Shown piece by piece: positions 44,926 to 58,400 of a DNA stretch of 64,000 bases; positions within the stretch are counted from its first letter, which is position 1; each line of letters opens with the position of its first letter. Below the pieces are notes generated by a model. The model was given only the letters and a program-made list of their open reading frames with translations, did no database searches and was not told the DNA's origin. Origin of the DNA: Papio anubis (lineage: Eukaryota > Chordata > Mammalia > Primates > Cercopithecidae); the NCBI RefSeq assembly GCF_008728515.1, contig NC_044995.1, positions 9,621,104 to 9,685,103 on the forward strand, read 5' to 3'. The position numbers and the translations under genes are program-made.

Positions 44926-45850
44926 ACAGCTTCATTTTACCCAACTGCTGTGTTTTAGGTCTGCCCTTGAGCTTCTGTTCCCAGCCATGCAACCCTGAGA
45001 GCTGACTCCTGGCTGCAGAGCCTTGTTAGAAGCAGGCAATGTACACAGAGACCCAAGGCCTGATTTAGACAGGCTTTCACAGACCTGGGCATTTTGTTGA
45101 ATTGTTTTTGAATTGTGGTTTCTTATCAGTTCATCCAATACTCTGTTCTGGCCACGTAGTTCCTCTTTTGGATCTCCAAACGCCTTTGCAGGCTCCATCT
45201 ACCCGAACCAAACTCATTTATTCCAACAGAAGTCTGGGGTTTGTTTTGTTTTGTTTTGAGACCTTGTCTCCCTCTATCGCCCAGGCTGGAGTGCAGTGGC
45301 AAGATCTCGGCTTATTGTGACCTCCCCTTCCTGGGTTCAAGCAATTCTCCTCCCTCAGCCTCCTGAATAGCTGGGATTACAGGCACCTGCCGCCACACCC
45401 AGCTAACTTTTGTATTTTTACTACAGACGGGATTTCACCATGTTGACCAGGCTGGTCTCGAGCTCCTGACCTCAAGTGATCCACCCACCTCGGCCTCCCA
45501 AAGTGCTGGGATTACAGCCGTGAGCCACTATGCTCAGCCAGAAGTCTGTTTAAATCCATCCTTCTCCCTAGCCACCCATGAGTTATGTGATCTTGGGGTT
45601 GCTACTTACCATTTCAGTCTCAATTTCCTCAATAGAACATAAGCTAGCAAGAATAACAAAAGATAATTTTTTAGTCCCATGTGTTTGAGTCTTAAAAAAA
45701 ATTCTATATAATTCATAGGTCAAAGAAGAAATAACAAAGGGTATTTTTAAAAATGTTAGAACTGACTGATGGTGAAATGGCTGTTGAAATGTGTGTGTTG
45801 CACTGATGGAAATTCATAAATGTAAATATTTATATTAAAATATAAAATAA
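44925..45850. repeat. Intergenic: unexplained segment, Alu and MIR
   Basis: Positions 44930-45240 are unique and hold an 88-codon minus-strand ORF (44932-45198) with no recognisable domain. A minus-strand Alu lies at 45260-45540. Positions 45575-45665 (GTTATGTGATCTTGGGGTTG, then CTCAATTTCCTC) are MIR-like. Confidence 0.6.
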
Positions 45851-45852
45851 TG

Positions 45853-47455
<1,603 letters not shown>

Positions 47456-47489
47456 GCCCCTCACTTCCTTATTCTTCCTAGGATTGGCA

Positions 47490-47660
47490 ACTGAGCGCAG
47501 CAGTGAAGAGCTGGGCTTCCAGAAGCTGACAGCTGTTCGTGATCTTCAAGACCTCGGGCAGGTTTTCTAAATATACCTTGCCTTCATTTTCTCAAAGAAT
47601 GTGAAAAATGGGTAAGGTCATGGCAATCACTACTGTGTAGCAAAGTTTAGAGGACCTAAT
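47490..47660 (+). mobile_element. MIR element
   Basis: GCAGTGAAGAGCTGGGCTTC, then CTTCATTTTCTCAAAGAATG and AAATGGGTAAGGTCATGG, following the MIR consensus core and 3' part as I remember it. Confidence 0.6.
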
Positions 47661-47674
47661 AAGTAAATACAGGG

Positions 47675-49060
47675 TCAAGCATGGTGGCTCACACTGGAAA
47701 TCCCAGCACTTCGGAAGGCCATGGTAGGAAGATTGCTTAAGCCCATGGGGTTGAGACCAGCCTGGGCAACATAGTGAGACCCCCGTCTCTACAAAAAATA
47801 CAAAAATCTAGTAAGACATGATGCCATATGCCTGTAGCCTTCAGTGAGCTATGATTGTGCCACTGCACATCCAGCCTAGGTGACAGTGAGACCCTATCTC
47901 AAAAAGAAAAAAAAAGGAAAGAAATATAGATGTGCATATACATATACCAGTTCTAAAACATGGAAAAGGCTGGGCGCGGTGGCTTCTGCCTGCAATCCAA
48001 ACACTTCGGGAGGCTGAGGCGGGCAGATCACGAGGTCAGGAGTTTGAGACCAGCCTGGCCAACATAGTGAAACCTCGTCTCTACTAAAATACAAAAAAAA
48101 GGCTAGGCGCAGTGGCTCATGCCTGTAATCCCCTGCTTTGGGAGGCGAGGTGGGCAGATTACCTGAGGTTGAGATTCAAACAGCCACCTGGCCAAACATG
48201 GTCAAGCCCCACATCTCTACTAAAAATACAAAAATTAGCCGGGTGCGTCCTGGCCGCCTGTAATCCCAGCTACTCCAGGAGGCTGAGGCAGGAGAATCGC
48301 TTAAACTCTGGAGGAGGAGGAGGGTTGCAGTGAGAGCGAGATAGTTGCCACTGCCTCAGCCCAGCCGACAGTGAAGCACAGTCTCAAAAAAAAGAAAAAA
48401 GCAAAACAAAAAAAAATGAAAAAGCTATAAAACTCAGCTTTTTTAGTCTTATTTAGATGTTTACAAAATTAATACTGCTAGCCAGGCACAGTGGGTCACA
48501 CCTGTAATCCCAGCACTTTAAAGAGGCTGAGACTGGTGGATCACCTGAGGTCAGGAGTTTGAGACCAGCCTGGCCAGCATGTAAAACCCGTCTCTACCAA
48601 AAAAATTGACCCGGCAGTGAAAAAACCAAGCCTGTAATCCCTGCACTTTGGGAGGCCCGGGGAGGGTGGATCCGCGAGGTCAGGAGGTCCGAGACCATCC
48701 TGGCTAACGGTGAAACCCCGTCTCTACAAAAATACAAAAAAAAAAAAAAATTAGCGGTGGTGCAGGGGCGCCTGTAGTCCCAGCTACTGGGAGGCTGAGG
48801 CAGGAAGAGTGGCGGGAAAGGAACCGGGGCCGGAGCTTGATGTGAAGCCGAGATGGCGCCAAGTACACTCAGCCTGGGTGACAGAGCGAGACTCTGTTTA
48901 AAAAAAAAAATTCAGAAATTAGCCAGAGGCGTTGCGGCGCATGCCTGCAATCCCAGGTACTCGGGTGGCTGAGGCAGGAGAATCGCTCGAACCCGGGAGG
49001 GGCTGCAAGGAGCCGAGATCACGCCATTGCACTCCAACCTGGGCAACTAAACAAGACTCC
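47675..49060. repeat. Intergenic Alu cluster, noisy
   Basis: Plus-strand Alus at about 47675-47910, 47967-48095, 48100-48390, 48480-48610, 48610-48910 and 48915-49060. The copies at 48100-48900 have many single-base insertions and deletions. Confidence 0.8.
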
Positions 49061-49231
49061 ATTAAAAATAATAATAATACTGTGAGTGTAAAACCGATGA
49101 ACCTTGGTGCTTTTCATGTGTCTCGTAGTTGACGTGTCAGTGATATTTCACTTGAAATGCGGTTGGATTTTTATTAATAATATACTTGGGGTGGTGGGAG
49201 AAGGTAGCCAGTCACAGCTGAGGCTTCTAAG

Positions 49232-49394
49232 CGGTGATTCTCAGCGGCAATCACAATTATCTGGGACTCTTTAAAGAACTCCAGGGTCTGGGCAGCTGCA
49301 GTTTAACTCATCAACCAGCATCTCTGGGCGTTCGTGCTTTGAAATGAGGCCCCAGATGGGTAAGTTTAACAGGCAGCCTAGATTGGGAACCACA
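49232..49394. mobile_element. hAT-type MITE, MER5-like
   Basis: The ends GGTGATTCTCAGC and GATTGGGAACCAC form imperfect terminal inverted repeats, and the body has ATCACAATTATCTGGGACTC. This fits the MER5/Charlie group. Confidence 0.55.
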
Positions 49395-49419
49395 GGTGCA
49401 GATCCGGAAGCTCAGGTCA

Positions 49420-49583
49420 GGCATTGACCCCCGGCCCCCGACCTCTCAGTAATTCCGGCGGATACAGGAAGTGCTCAGCAGGGATTCGCCCGGCAATCAC
49501 TGAGCTGCGGCCAAGAGGGCCACAGTATTAGAACCATTTTCACATCCCTCAGTGCGCCCGAGGGTGGTGCCAGGTGTTAGGAG
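49420..49583 (+). promoter_or_regulatory. NLRP2: Candidate NLRP2 promoter and noncoding first exon
   Basis: A non-Alu stretch with several CpGs (CCGGCGGATACAGGAAGTG, TTCGCCCGGCAATCAC, GTGCGCCCGAGGG), an ETS-type GGAAGTG, and a good donor at GTTAGGAG then GTGAGTAG (exon end 49583). NLRP2 needs a 5' UTR exon upstream of 55198 and this is the best site I see. The link is inferred only. Confidence 0.3.
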
Positions 49584-49654
49584 GTGAGTAGCTCTCCGGC
49601 AGCTCTGCAACTTCATTTCTTTATTTCTCCCTTCCACAGTTGGTAAAATTTCTC

Positions 49655-50963
49655 TTTTTTTTTTTTTAGTCTGGCTCACTGTCATGGCAGGCTGGAGTGC
49701 AGTGGCCCGGATCTCAGCTCACTGCAAGCTCCACACCTCCCTGGGTTACGCCATTCTCCTGCCTCAGCCTCCTGAGTAGCTGGGACTACAGGCGCCACGC
49801 TCGCCCAGCCCGGCTAAGTTTTGTATTTTTAGTAGAGGCGGGGTTTCACCGTGTGTAGGATGGTCTCGATCTCCTGACCTGCGTGATCCGCCCGTCTCCC
49901 CGGCCTCCCAAAGTGCTGGGATTACAGGCTTGAGCCACCTTGACCTTTTTAAATTGAGACAGGGAGTCACAGCTGTGTCGCCCAGGCTGGGGTGCAGTGG
50001 GAGATCTCAGCTCACTGCAAACTCCGCCTCGGGTTCCCGCCATTCTCCTGCCTCAGCCTCGGTAGCGTGGGACTACAGGCGCCGCCACTGCGCCCAGCTA
50101 ATTTTTGCATTTTTTTGGTAGAGGCGGGGTTTCACCCGTGTTAGGGGGTGGTCTCCATCCTCTGACCTTGTGAGTCACCGCCTCGACCTCCCAAAATGCG
50201 GTTTCAGTGAGCCACGGTCCTTTTTCTTTCTTTCTTTTTTTTTTCTTGAGGAGGCGGTCTTGCTCCGTCGGTAGACGAGCAGTGAATTATACCAGTATCA
50301 GGTTTCAGGCGGAACACTTCCCAGAGTTCAGCGATTTTCAATATAACCTCTTGGTAATGGGACTACAGGCGTAGACCACCATGCTTAGAAGCAGTGAATA
50401 GCTTTTCTTCTCTTGCTGGAACCTGGAGTTGTCTTTTTTCGTTTTTTGTTTGTTTTCTTTTTTGAGGGTCTTACTCTGTTTCCCCAGGCTGGAGCACTGT
50501 GGCAGGATCTCAGCTCACTGGGCATGACCTCTTGGTATAGCAAATCCTCGCACCTGAGCCTCTGAAGTAGCTGGGACCGTGGGAGGGTGCCACCACATCT
50601 GTTATGGCTAAATAATAATATCACTATTTGTAGAGACTCACTAGATGTAGTGTGTTAGTATGTTGCCCAAGCTGGTCTCTAACTCCCGGGCTCCAGAATC
50701 ACTACCACCTCAGACTCTTTAGAAATTGCTGGAATTACAGGCAAAGAGCCACCACAGTGAGCCCTAAATCTTGTCTTCTGTTAGAAGTTCAGTGGTTCTG
50801 CCGGTCTCAGTGGCTCACACCTGTAATTCCAACGCTTTGGGAGGGCAAGGCGGGCAGATCACCTGAGGTGATGACCAACATGTAGAAACCCCGTCTCCAC
50901 TAAAAGTATAAAATGAGGTGGGCATGGTGGAGCATGCCTGTAATCCCAGCTACTGGGGAGGCT
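49655..50963. repeat. Intergenic: noisy minus-strand Alus
   Basis: Minus-strand Alus at about 49655-49940, 49955-50220, 50240-50400 and 50455-50760, the first three with many indels, then a plus-strand Alu from 50800 that is interrupted at 50963. Confidence 0.78.
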
Positions 50964-51413
50964 TATAGCAGGACCAGCCACAGACCAAACCTCTCAGACA
51001 CCCAGTTGTAGCAGGAAGGGATTTACTCAGCTGGGAGCATCAGCCAGCTACTGCCTTAAAATCCGAGCTCTCCAAGTGCACAATTTCTGTCCCTTTTAAG
51101 GGCTCACAACACTAAAGATTTCTTATGAAAGGGTTGTGATTAAGCAATCTGGGGGATACAGAACGGGGGTTTCATGCACTGGTAGTCAGAGAAACAACAG
51201 GGCAGGGAGTATCACAATGTTCTTCTCTACAACGTCAGGAACATCGGTTTCTAAGTCATGAGTTGATTTTTAACTACTGGGTTTAGGCCAGGCAGACCCA
51301 GGCCTGGTTCTGGGCTTGGTGCCGGGCTGCCTGTCTTTGGTTTTACCTCCCGGTTTTTTTTCTTGAAACAAGTACTGAGTATAAAACAATATGAGAGGGT
51401 TTCTCTTTCCTCA
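50964..51413 (-). mobile_element. Solo LTR inserted in an Alu
   Basis: A 450-bp LTR of the same family as 41670-42130, flanked by the 4-bp target duplication GGCT. The host Alu resumes at 51414 with GGCTGAGGCAGGAGAATCC. There are no internal viral genes. Confidence 0.82.
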
Positions 51414-52596
51414 GGCTGAGGCAGGAGAATCCCTTGAACCCGGGAGGTGGAGGTTGTGGGGATCCGAGGTCATGCCACTGCACTCCAGCCTGGGCAGCAA
51501 GAGAGAAACTGTCTCAAAAAAAAAAAAAAAAAAAATTCAGTGGTTCTGACTTGGGAAGGAGTAGCAGATGCTTAGATCTAGAGTGTCTCTAGTTTACATT
51601 GGTTCATAAGAGGATAAGTTTGTGTGCTTTTATTTCTGTTCTCTTGGGGGATTTAGAATAGAGCTAAAAAAAAAAAAAAATGGAACAGGTCAGATGCTGT
51701 GGTTGTCTTCTATTCATTGAGGTGGTGGAGCCTCTTATCCTCATTCTATTCCAGCTTCTGGACCTGAGTCTTATGCAAATACCTATGCTAGTTGTCATTC
51801 TCACGTTATTCACAGCTAGCATATAGAGAGGTGTTACACCCTGTCTGTAAAGTTTTGTTGCTACTGCTATATATATATAATTTTGTTGTTGTTGTTGAGA
51901 CAAAGTAGCTCTGTTTCCCAGGCTGGAGTGCAATGGCGCTACCTCAGCTCACTGCAACCTCCACCTCCCAGGTTCAAGCAATTCTCGTACCTCAGCCTCC
52001 TAAGTAGCTGGGCCTACAGCCGCCTGTCACCATGTCCAGCTAGTTTTCGTATTTTTAGTCAATAGAGGGTTTCACTATGTTGGCCAGGCTGGTCTCAAGC
52101 TCCAGACCTCAGGTGATCCTCCCGCTTCGGCCTCCCTAAGTGCTGGTATTACAGGCGTGAGCCACCCCAGCTTCCCAAAGTGCGGGGATTACAAGCGTCG
52201 GCCACCACCCCCAGCCTCCCAAAGTGCGGGGATTACAAGCCTCAGCCACCACCCCCAGTGTTGTGTTTCTGTTTTACCAGGCTGGAGTGCAGTGGTGCGA
52301 TCACAGCTCACTGCAGCCTTAACTTCCCTAGCTCAGGTGATCCTCCCGCCTCAGCATCCTGAGTAGCTGGGACTACAGGTGCATGCCACTATGCCCAGCA
52401 CTTTTTTTGTTTGTTTGTAGAGACAGAGTTTTGCCATGTTGGCCAGGCTGGTCTGAAACTCTAAGCGATCCTCCCGCCTTGGCTTCCCAAAGTGCTGGGA
52501 TTACAGGTGTGAGCCACGGGCCCCAGCCAGCTTCAGTAAAGTAAAAGCCACACACCTGTGTCCTGAGACCAGGCTCCACCTCTAACTCATCTTCAA

Positions 52597-52628
<32 letters not shown>

Positions 52629-52787
52629 GAGACAGTTTCACTCTTGTTGCCCCAGGCTGGAGTTCAATGGCTCACCACAGCCTCAGCCCCCCAAGTAGCC
52701 GGGACTACAGGCATGTGTCACCACACCCGACTAATTTTTGTACTTTTAGTAGAGACGGGGTTTCATCATATTGGCCAGGCTGGTCTC
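51414..52787. repeat. Intergenic: Alus
   Basis: The rest of the interrupted plus-strand Alu (51414-51535), then minus-strand Alus at about 51890-52165, 52165-52255, 52270-52530 and 52600-52787. Unique DNA lies at 51540-51885. Confidence 0.82.
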
Positions 52788-53239
52788 TGTCATGCGCGTC
52801 GATGTGAAGAGACCACCAGACAGGCTTTGTGTGAGCAATAAAGCTTTTTAATCACCTGGGTGCAGGCGGGCTGAGTCCGAAAAGAGTCTGTCAGTGAAGG
52901 GAGATAGGGGTGGGGCCGTTTTATAGGATTTGGGCAGGTAAATTCCAGTCAAAGGCGGGTTGTTCTCTGGCCAGCAGGAGTGGGAGTCATAAGGTGCTCA
53001 GTGGGGGAGCTTTTTGAGCCAGGATGAGCCAGGAGAAGGAATTTCACAAGGTAATGTCATCACTTAAGGCAAGGACCGGCCATTTTCACTTCTTTTGTGG
53101 TGGAATGTCATCAGTTAAGGCAGGGACAGGGCATTTTCACTTTAGTGATTGTTCAGTTACTTCAGGCCATCCGGGTGGGCATATATATGTGCAAGTCACA
53201 GGGGATGTGATGGCTCGGCTTGGACTCAGAGGCCTGACA
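52788..53239 (-). mobile_element. Solo LTR7 (HERV-H)
   Basis: A 452-bp LTR beginning TGTCAGGCCTCTGAG on the minus strand and ending GACGCGCATGACA, flanked by the 5-bp target duplication GTCTC inside a minus-strand Alu that resumes at 53240. It has a TATA box in the CCTATAAAACGGCCCC region and a GCTTTATTGC poly(A) signal context. Two near-identical internal blocks (GTGAAAATG, then CCTTAA and TGATGACATT) are visible. From the literature, LTR7 acts as promoter and enhancer in primate pluripotent cells. Confidence 0.92.
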
Positions 53240-55197
53240 GTCTCGAGCTCCTGACCTCTGGCAATCTACCTGCCTCAGCCTCCCAAAGTGCTGGGATTAC
53301 AGGCGTGAGCCACCAGGCCCAGCCTCAGGCCTGTTTTAATTAAACTTGCCGTTTTACTTCCATTTAAGTAACGTCCATTCACTAGCTCTTTGTTTTCCAT
53401 CTATTCTCTGTGAATCCAGCCCACCTGGGGAGTGGCCAGAGCCAAAAAGAGTGGTTAAGTAATAAACAGTGTTGGCCAGATGCGGTGGCTCATGCCTGTG
53501 ATCCCAACACCTTGCGGCGCTGAGGTGGTTCAGATCTCTTGAGGTCAGGAGTTCGAGACCAGCCTGGCCAACATGGCAAAACCCCATCTCTACTAAAATT
53601 ACAGAAATTAGCCTAGCGTGGAGGCCGATACCTGCAATCCTAGCTACTCAAGAGGCTGAGGCAGGAGAGTCGCTTGAACCTGGGACGCGGAGGTTACAGA
53701 AAACCGAGATTGCACCATTATACTCGAGCCTGGGGAGTTTTTTGAACTCTGTCTCAAAAAAGCAAACCCTAGCACACCGGCACAGTGAATTGCTGAGGCC
53801 GCTCTGCCCCAGCCTTGCTGCCCCGCCCTAGCCTGAGGCCACTGCTTCTCAAATGCTTGACAAACCATTGTCTTTGCCACTGCAAGACCAGAGGGCAAAG
53901 TGAGGTCCTGGATCACTTCTGAGAGGTCTCCATGTGTGTGCATTTTCTTTTTTTTTTTTTTTTTTTTTTTTTTGAGACGAAGTCTCACTCTGTCACCCAG
54001 GCTGGAGTGCAGTGGCGCCATCTCAGCTCACTGCAAGCTCTGCCTCCCGGGTAGCTGGGACTACAGGTGCCCACCACCACACTCGGCTAATTTTTTTTAT
54101 TTTTAGTAGAGACGGGGTTTCACTGTTTTAGCCAGGATGGTCTTGATCTCCTGACCTCGTGATCCACCTGCCTCAGCTCCCAAAGTGCTGGGATTACAGG
54201 CGTGAGCCACCGTGCCTGGCTGTGTGTTTGCATTTTCACATTCACCCCAGTTTTCATGAAGTGTCTTATCTCCTGGGTGATCCACATAGCTTTCCACTTC
54301 CTCATCCGATCTATGCTTGTCCTTTCATTGTTGTGTTACTGCTTTGTTGTAATGAGAGAGTGTTTTTACTTCATAGGCTAACTTTTAGAGCCTGAGCAGT
54401 CCCTCAGGGAAAACCCTAACAGGTTATTTTGCAATTAAAATAACTAGCTGGGCATCGAGGCGGGCGAATCAGGAGGTCAGGAGTTCGAGACCAACCTGGC
54501 CAACTTGGTGAAACCCCATCTCTACTAAAAATACAAAAATTAGCTGGGCATAGTGGTGAACACCTGTAATCCCAGCTACACGGGTGGCTGAGGCAGGAGA
54601 ATTGCTTGAATCCGGGAGGTGGAGGTTGCAGTGAGCTGAGATTGTAGCAATGCACTCCAGCCAGGGTGACAGTGACACTCCGTCTCAAAAAAAATAAAAA
54701 AATAAAGTAGCTGAGTGTGGTGGTGGGTGCCCATAATCCCAGCTACTCGGAAGACTGAGGCAGGAGAATTGTTTGAACCTGGGAGGCGGAGGTTGCAGTG
54801 AGCTGAGATCACACCACTGAACTCCAACCAGGGCAGCAGAGTGAAACTGTCTCAAAAATAAGTAAATAAAAGTGAAACGAGATTAGGTTTCACTCTGTTG
54901 CCCAGATGGGAGTGCAGTGGCACAATCAAGCCTCACTGCAGTTTCAATCTCCCAGGCTCAAGCGATCCTCCCACCTCGGCCTCCTGAGTTGCTGGGACTA
55001 TAGGCATGCACCACCAGCCACTGCTAACTTATTTTTTGTGGAGATGGGGGTCTCACTGTGTTGCCCAGGCTGGGAGTTTGTTCTTGAAGAAGCAGGGTAA
55101 TGTGAGGGTGCCCTTGTTCATGGCACAGAGGGGACTGGCATTGAGACAGGAGTGCTGATCACCATCCCTCTCCATTCCTCCCTTAATTCTCATCAGA
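53240..55197. repeat. NLRP2 upstream region
   Basis: The end of the Alu split by LTR7 (53240-53320), a plus-strand Alu at 53475-53760, a minus-strand Alu at 53950-54220, plus-strand Alus at 54445-54690 and 54700-54860, and a minus-strand partial at 54880-55075. Unique DNA lies at 53320-53475, 53760-53945 and 54220-54445. Confidence 0.8.
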
Positions 55198-55495
55198 ACT
55201 CCCACGTGGGACAAGATGGTGTCTTCGACCGAGGTGAACTTCAACCTGCAGGCTCTCCTGGAGCAGCTCAGCCAGGATGAGCTGAGCAAGTTCAAGTCTC
55301 TGCTCAGGACAGTCTCCTTGGGAAATGAAGTCCAGAAGATCCCCCAGAAGGAGGTAGACGAGGCGGATGGGAAGCAACTGGCGGAAATCCTCATCAGCCA
55401 TTGTCACAGCTACTGGACGGAGTTGGCGACCATCCAGGTCTTTGAAAAGATGCACCGAGTGGATCTGTCTGAGAGAGCAAAGGACGAACTCAGAG
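55198..55495 (+). CDS. NLRP2: NLRP2 pyrin exon and start codon
   Basis: The acceptor is AATTCTCATCAG and the donor is GTGAGC. The ATG at 55216-55218 follows 18 bases of 5' UTR. The exon encodes MVSSTEVNFNLQALLEQLSQ, DELSKFKSLL, EVDEADGKQLAEILISHC, then VFEKMHRVDLSERAKDEL. It matches human NLRP2 as I recall it, with several substitutions. Confidence 0.95.
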
Positions 55496-58400
55496 GTGAG
55501 CAGAAATTGGTCCACCCTGTGTCCTAGGAGGAAGCAGGCGACCTCTCCAGGACTTTCAGAAGGCCAGGCGCGGTGGCACACGCCTGTGGTCCCAGCACTC
55601 TGGGAGGCCGACTTGGGTGGATCACCTGAGGTCAGGAGTTTGAAACCAGCCTGACCAACATGGTGAAATTGCATCTCTAGTAAAAATATAAAAATTAGCC
55701 GAGCGTGGTGGCAGACACGTGTAATCCCAGCTACTCGGGAGGCTGAGGCAGGAGGATCCCTTGAACCTGGGAGGCGGAGGTTGCTGTGAACCAAGATCAC
55801 GCCACTGCACTCCAGCCTGGGCAACGAGCAAAACTCCGTCTCAAAAAAGAAATGGCATTGAGGCTAGAGAGGGACGGCTTGTTCTGAACGCAGGTGCTAG
55901 ATCTTCATCAACTCTGGTGTCTGTCCTGGTCCTTATTTTCGACCTGTTTCTATCCCTTTCAGGGATCGTACCGTTGGCCTGACATATCTGTGGATTTATA
56001 CAATCCCAGATCAAAAATAATGGGCGCAAAGACAATTAAAAATGACCATAAAATGCACATGAACTGTGGTCATTTCTCTCTTGAGAGAGGATCTTGCTCT
56101 GTCACCCAGGCTGGGGTGCAGTGGCATGATCTCAGCTCACTGCAACCTCCACCTCCTGGGTTCAAGCGATTCTCCTGCCTCAGCCTCCCGAGTAGCCAGG
56201 ATTACAGGCACGTCCCACCACGCCTGGCTGATTTTATTTGTATTTTAAATAGAGATGGGGTTTTACCATGTTAGCCAGGATAGTCTCGATGTCCTGACCT
56301 CGTGATCTGCCCACTTTGGCCTCCCAAAATGTTGGGATTACAGGCGTGAGCCACCGCACCCAGCCAGCTAGTGCATTTAAAACAACTCCACTTTCTACCC
56401 CATAACTTTATTTTACACTTTTTGTTTGTTTGAAACAAGTCTCACTCTGTCATGCAGGATGGAGTGCGGTGGCGCAATCTCAGTTCATTGCAACCTCCAC
56501 CCCCCGGGTTCAAGCGATTCTCCTGCATCGGCCTCCTGAGTAGCTGGGATTATACAGGCACCTGCCACTGTGCCTGGCTAAATTTTGTATTTTAATAGAG
56601 ACAGGATTTCACTATGTTGGACAGGCTGGTCTTGAACTCCTGATTGCGTGATCAAACTGCCTCAGTCTCCCAATGTGTTGGAATTACAGGCGTGAGCCGC
56701 CACCTGGCTATACTTTTTTTTGAAACGGGGTCTCACTTTGTGGCTCAGGCTGGAGTACACTGGGGCAATCACAGCTCACTGCAGCCTCGACCTCCCAGAC
56801 TCGAGCAATCCTGCCACCATAGCCTCCTGCCACGCCTCGCTGATCTTTGTATTTTTTTTGTGGAGACAGGGTTTCACCATGTTGCTGAGGCTGGTCTGAA
56901 ACTCCTGTGGGCTCAGCTGATCCTCCTGACTTGGCTTCCCAAAGTCCTGGGATCAGAAACATGAGCCACAGTGCCTGGCCAGTGCAGCTTTATTTACAGT
57001 TACCAAGATAGAGTCAGTCTAAGTGACCATCACTGGATGAATGGAAAATGTGGTGCCTGTTGGGTACACTGCCTACTGCCTGGGTTATGAGATTATTGGG
57101 ACCCCAAGCCTCAAAAAGGAAATATGGTAGGCTGGGCACGGTGGCTCACACCTGTAATCCCATCACTTTAGGAGACCAAGGCGGGTGGATCACTTGAGGC
57201 CAGGAGTTTGAGACCAGCCTGGCCAACGTGGTGAAACCCTGTCTCTACTAAAAATACAAAAAAATTATCCAGGCGTGGTGGTGGGCACCTGTAGTCCCAG
57301 CTACTTGGGAGGCTGAGGCAGGAGGATCACTTGAACCAGAGACTTGGAGGTTGCAGTGAGCTGAGACTGCACCATTGCACTAGCCTGGGTGACGGAGCAA
57401 GACTCCCTCTCAAAAAAAAAAAAAAAATTGATACTAATTACACAATGGAATACTCTTCAACCTTAAGGAAATCCTCTCTTCTTTAAAAATTGCCAGTTTT
57501 ATTTCAGTTGGAGATCACTTCTTAGCATAATATTTCCTATCTTTAATGGATGGGTGAGGGTTTGTTTTTTTTTTTTTTTTTTTTGAGACCGAGTCTCGCT
57601 CTGTGGCCCAGGCTGGAGTGCAGTGGCCGGATCTCAGCTCACTGCAAGCTCCGCCTCCCGGGTTCCCGCCATTCTCCTGCCTCAGCCTCCGGAGCAGCTG
57701 GGACTACAGGCGCCCACCACCTCACCCGGCTAGTTTTTTGTATTTTTTAGTAGAGATGGGGTTTCACCGTGGTCTCGATCTCCTGACCTTGTGATCCGCC
57801 CGCCTCGGCCTCCCAAAGTGCTGGGATTACAGGCGTGAGCCACCGCGCCCGACCTGTTTTTTTTTGGTTTTTTTGAGACGAAGTTTCACTCTTAGCGCCC
57901 AGGCTAGAGTAGAATGTCACGGTCTCGGCTCACTGCAACCTCCGCCTCCCGGGAGGGAGCGATTCTCCTGCCTCAGCCTCCCAAGCAGCTGGGATTACAG
58001 GCGCCTACCACCACGCTCGCTAATTTTTGTATTTTAGTAGAGATGGGGCTTCACCATGTGGGCCAGACTGATCTCAAACTCCCGATCTCAGGTGATCTGC
58101 CCACCTTGATCTGCCCACCTCGGCCTCCCAGTGTTGGGATTACAGGCGTGAGCCACCATGCCCAGCCGAGGGTTTTTACCTCTAGCTGGCCTCCGGAGTT
58201 TACAAGTTTGAAAATAGGAGAAGAAAACCCAGAGAGTTGTAAACTTAAGAGGGTCGGGGCTCTGAAAAAGATGCAGAGTTTCTTTCTGTGCCGATCGCGC
58301 TCACACAAACATGGTGAATGTTCCTAAAACCCGCCAGACTTTCTGTGAGGTGTGGCAAGCACCATCCCCACAGAGTGACACAGGGCAAGGATTTTGGTGT

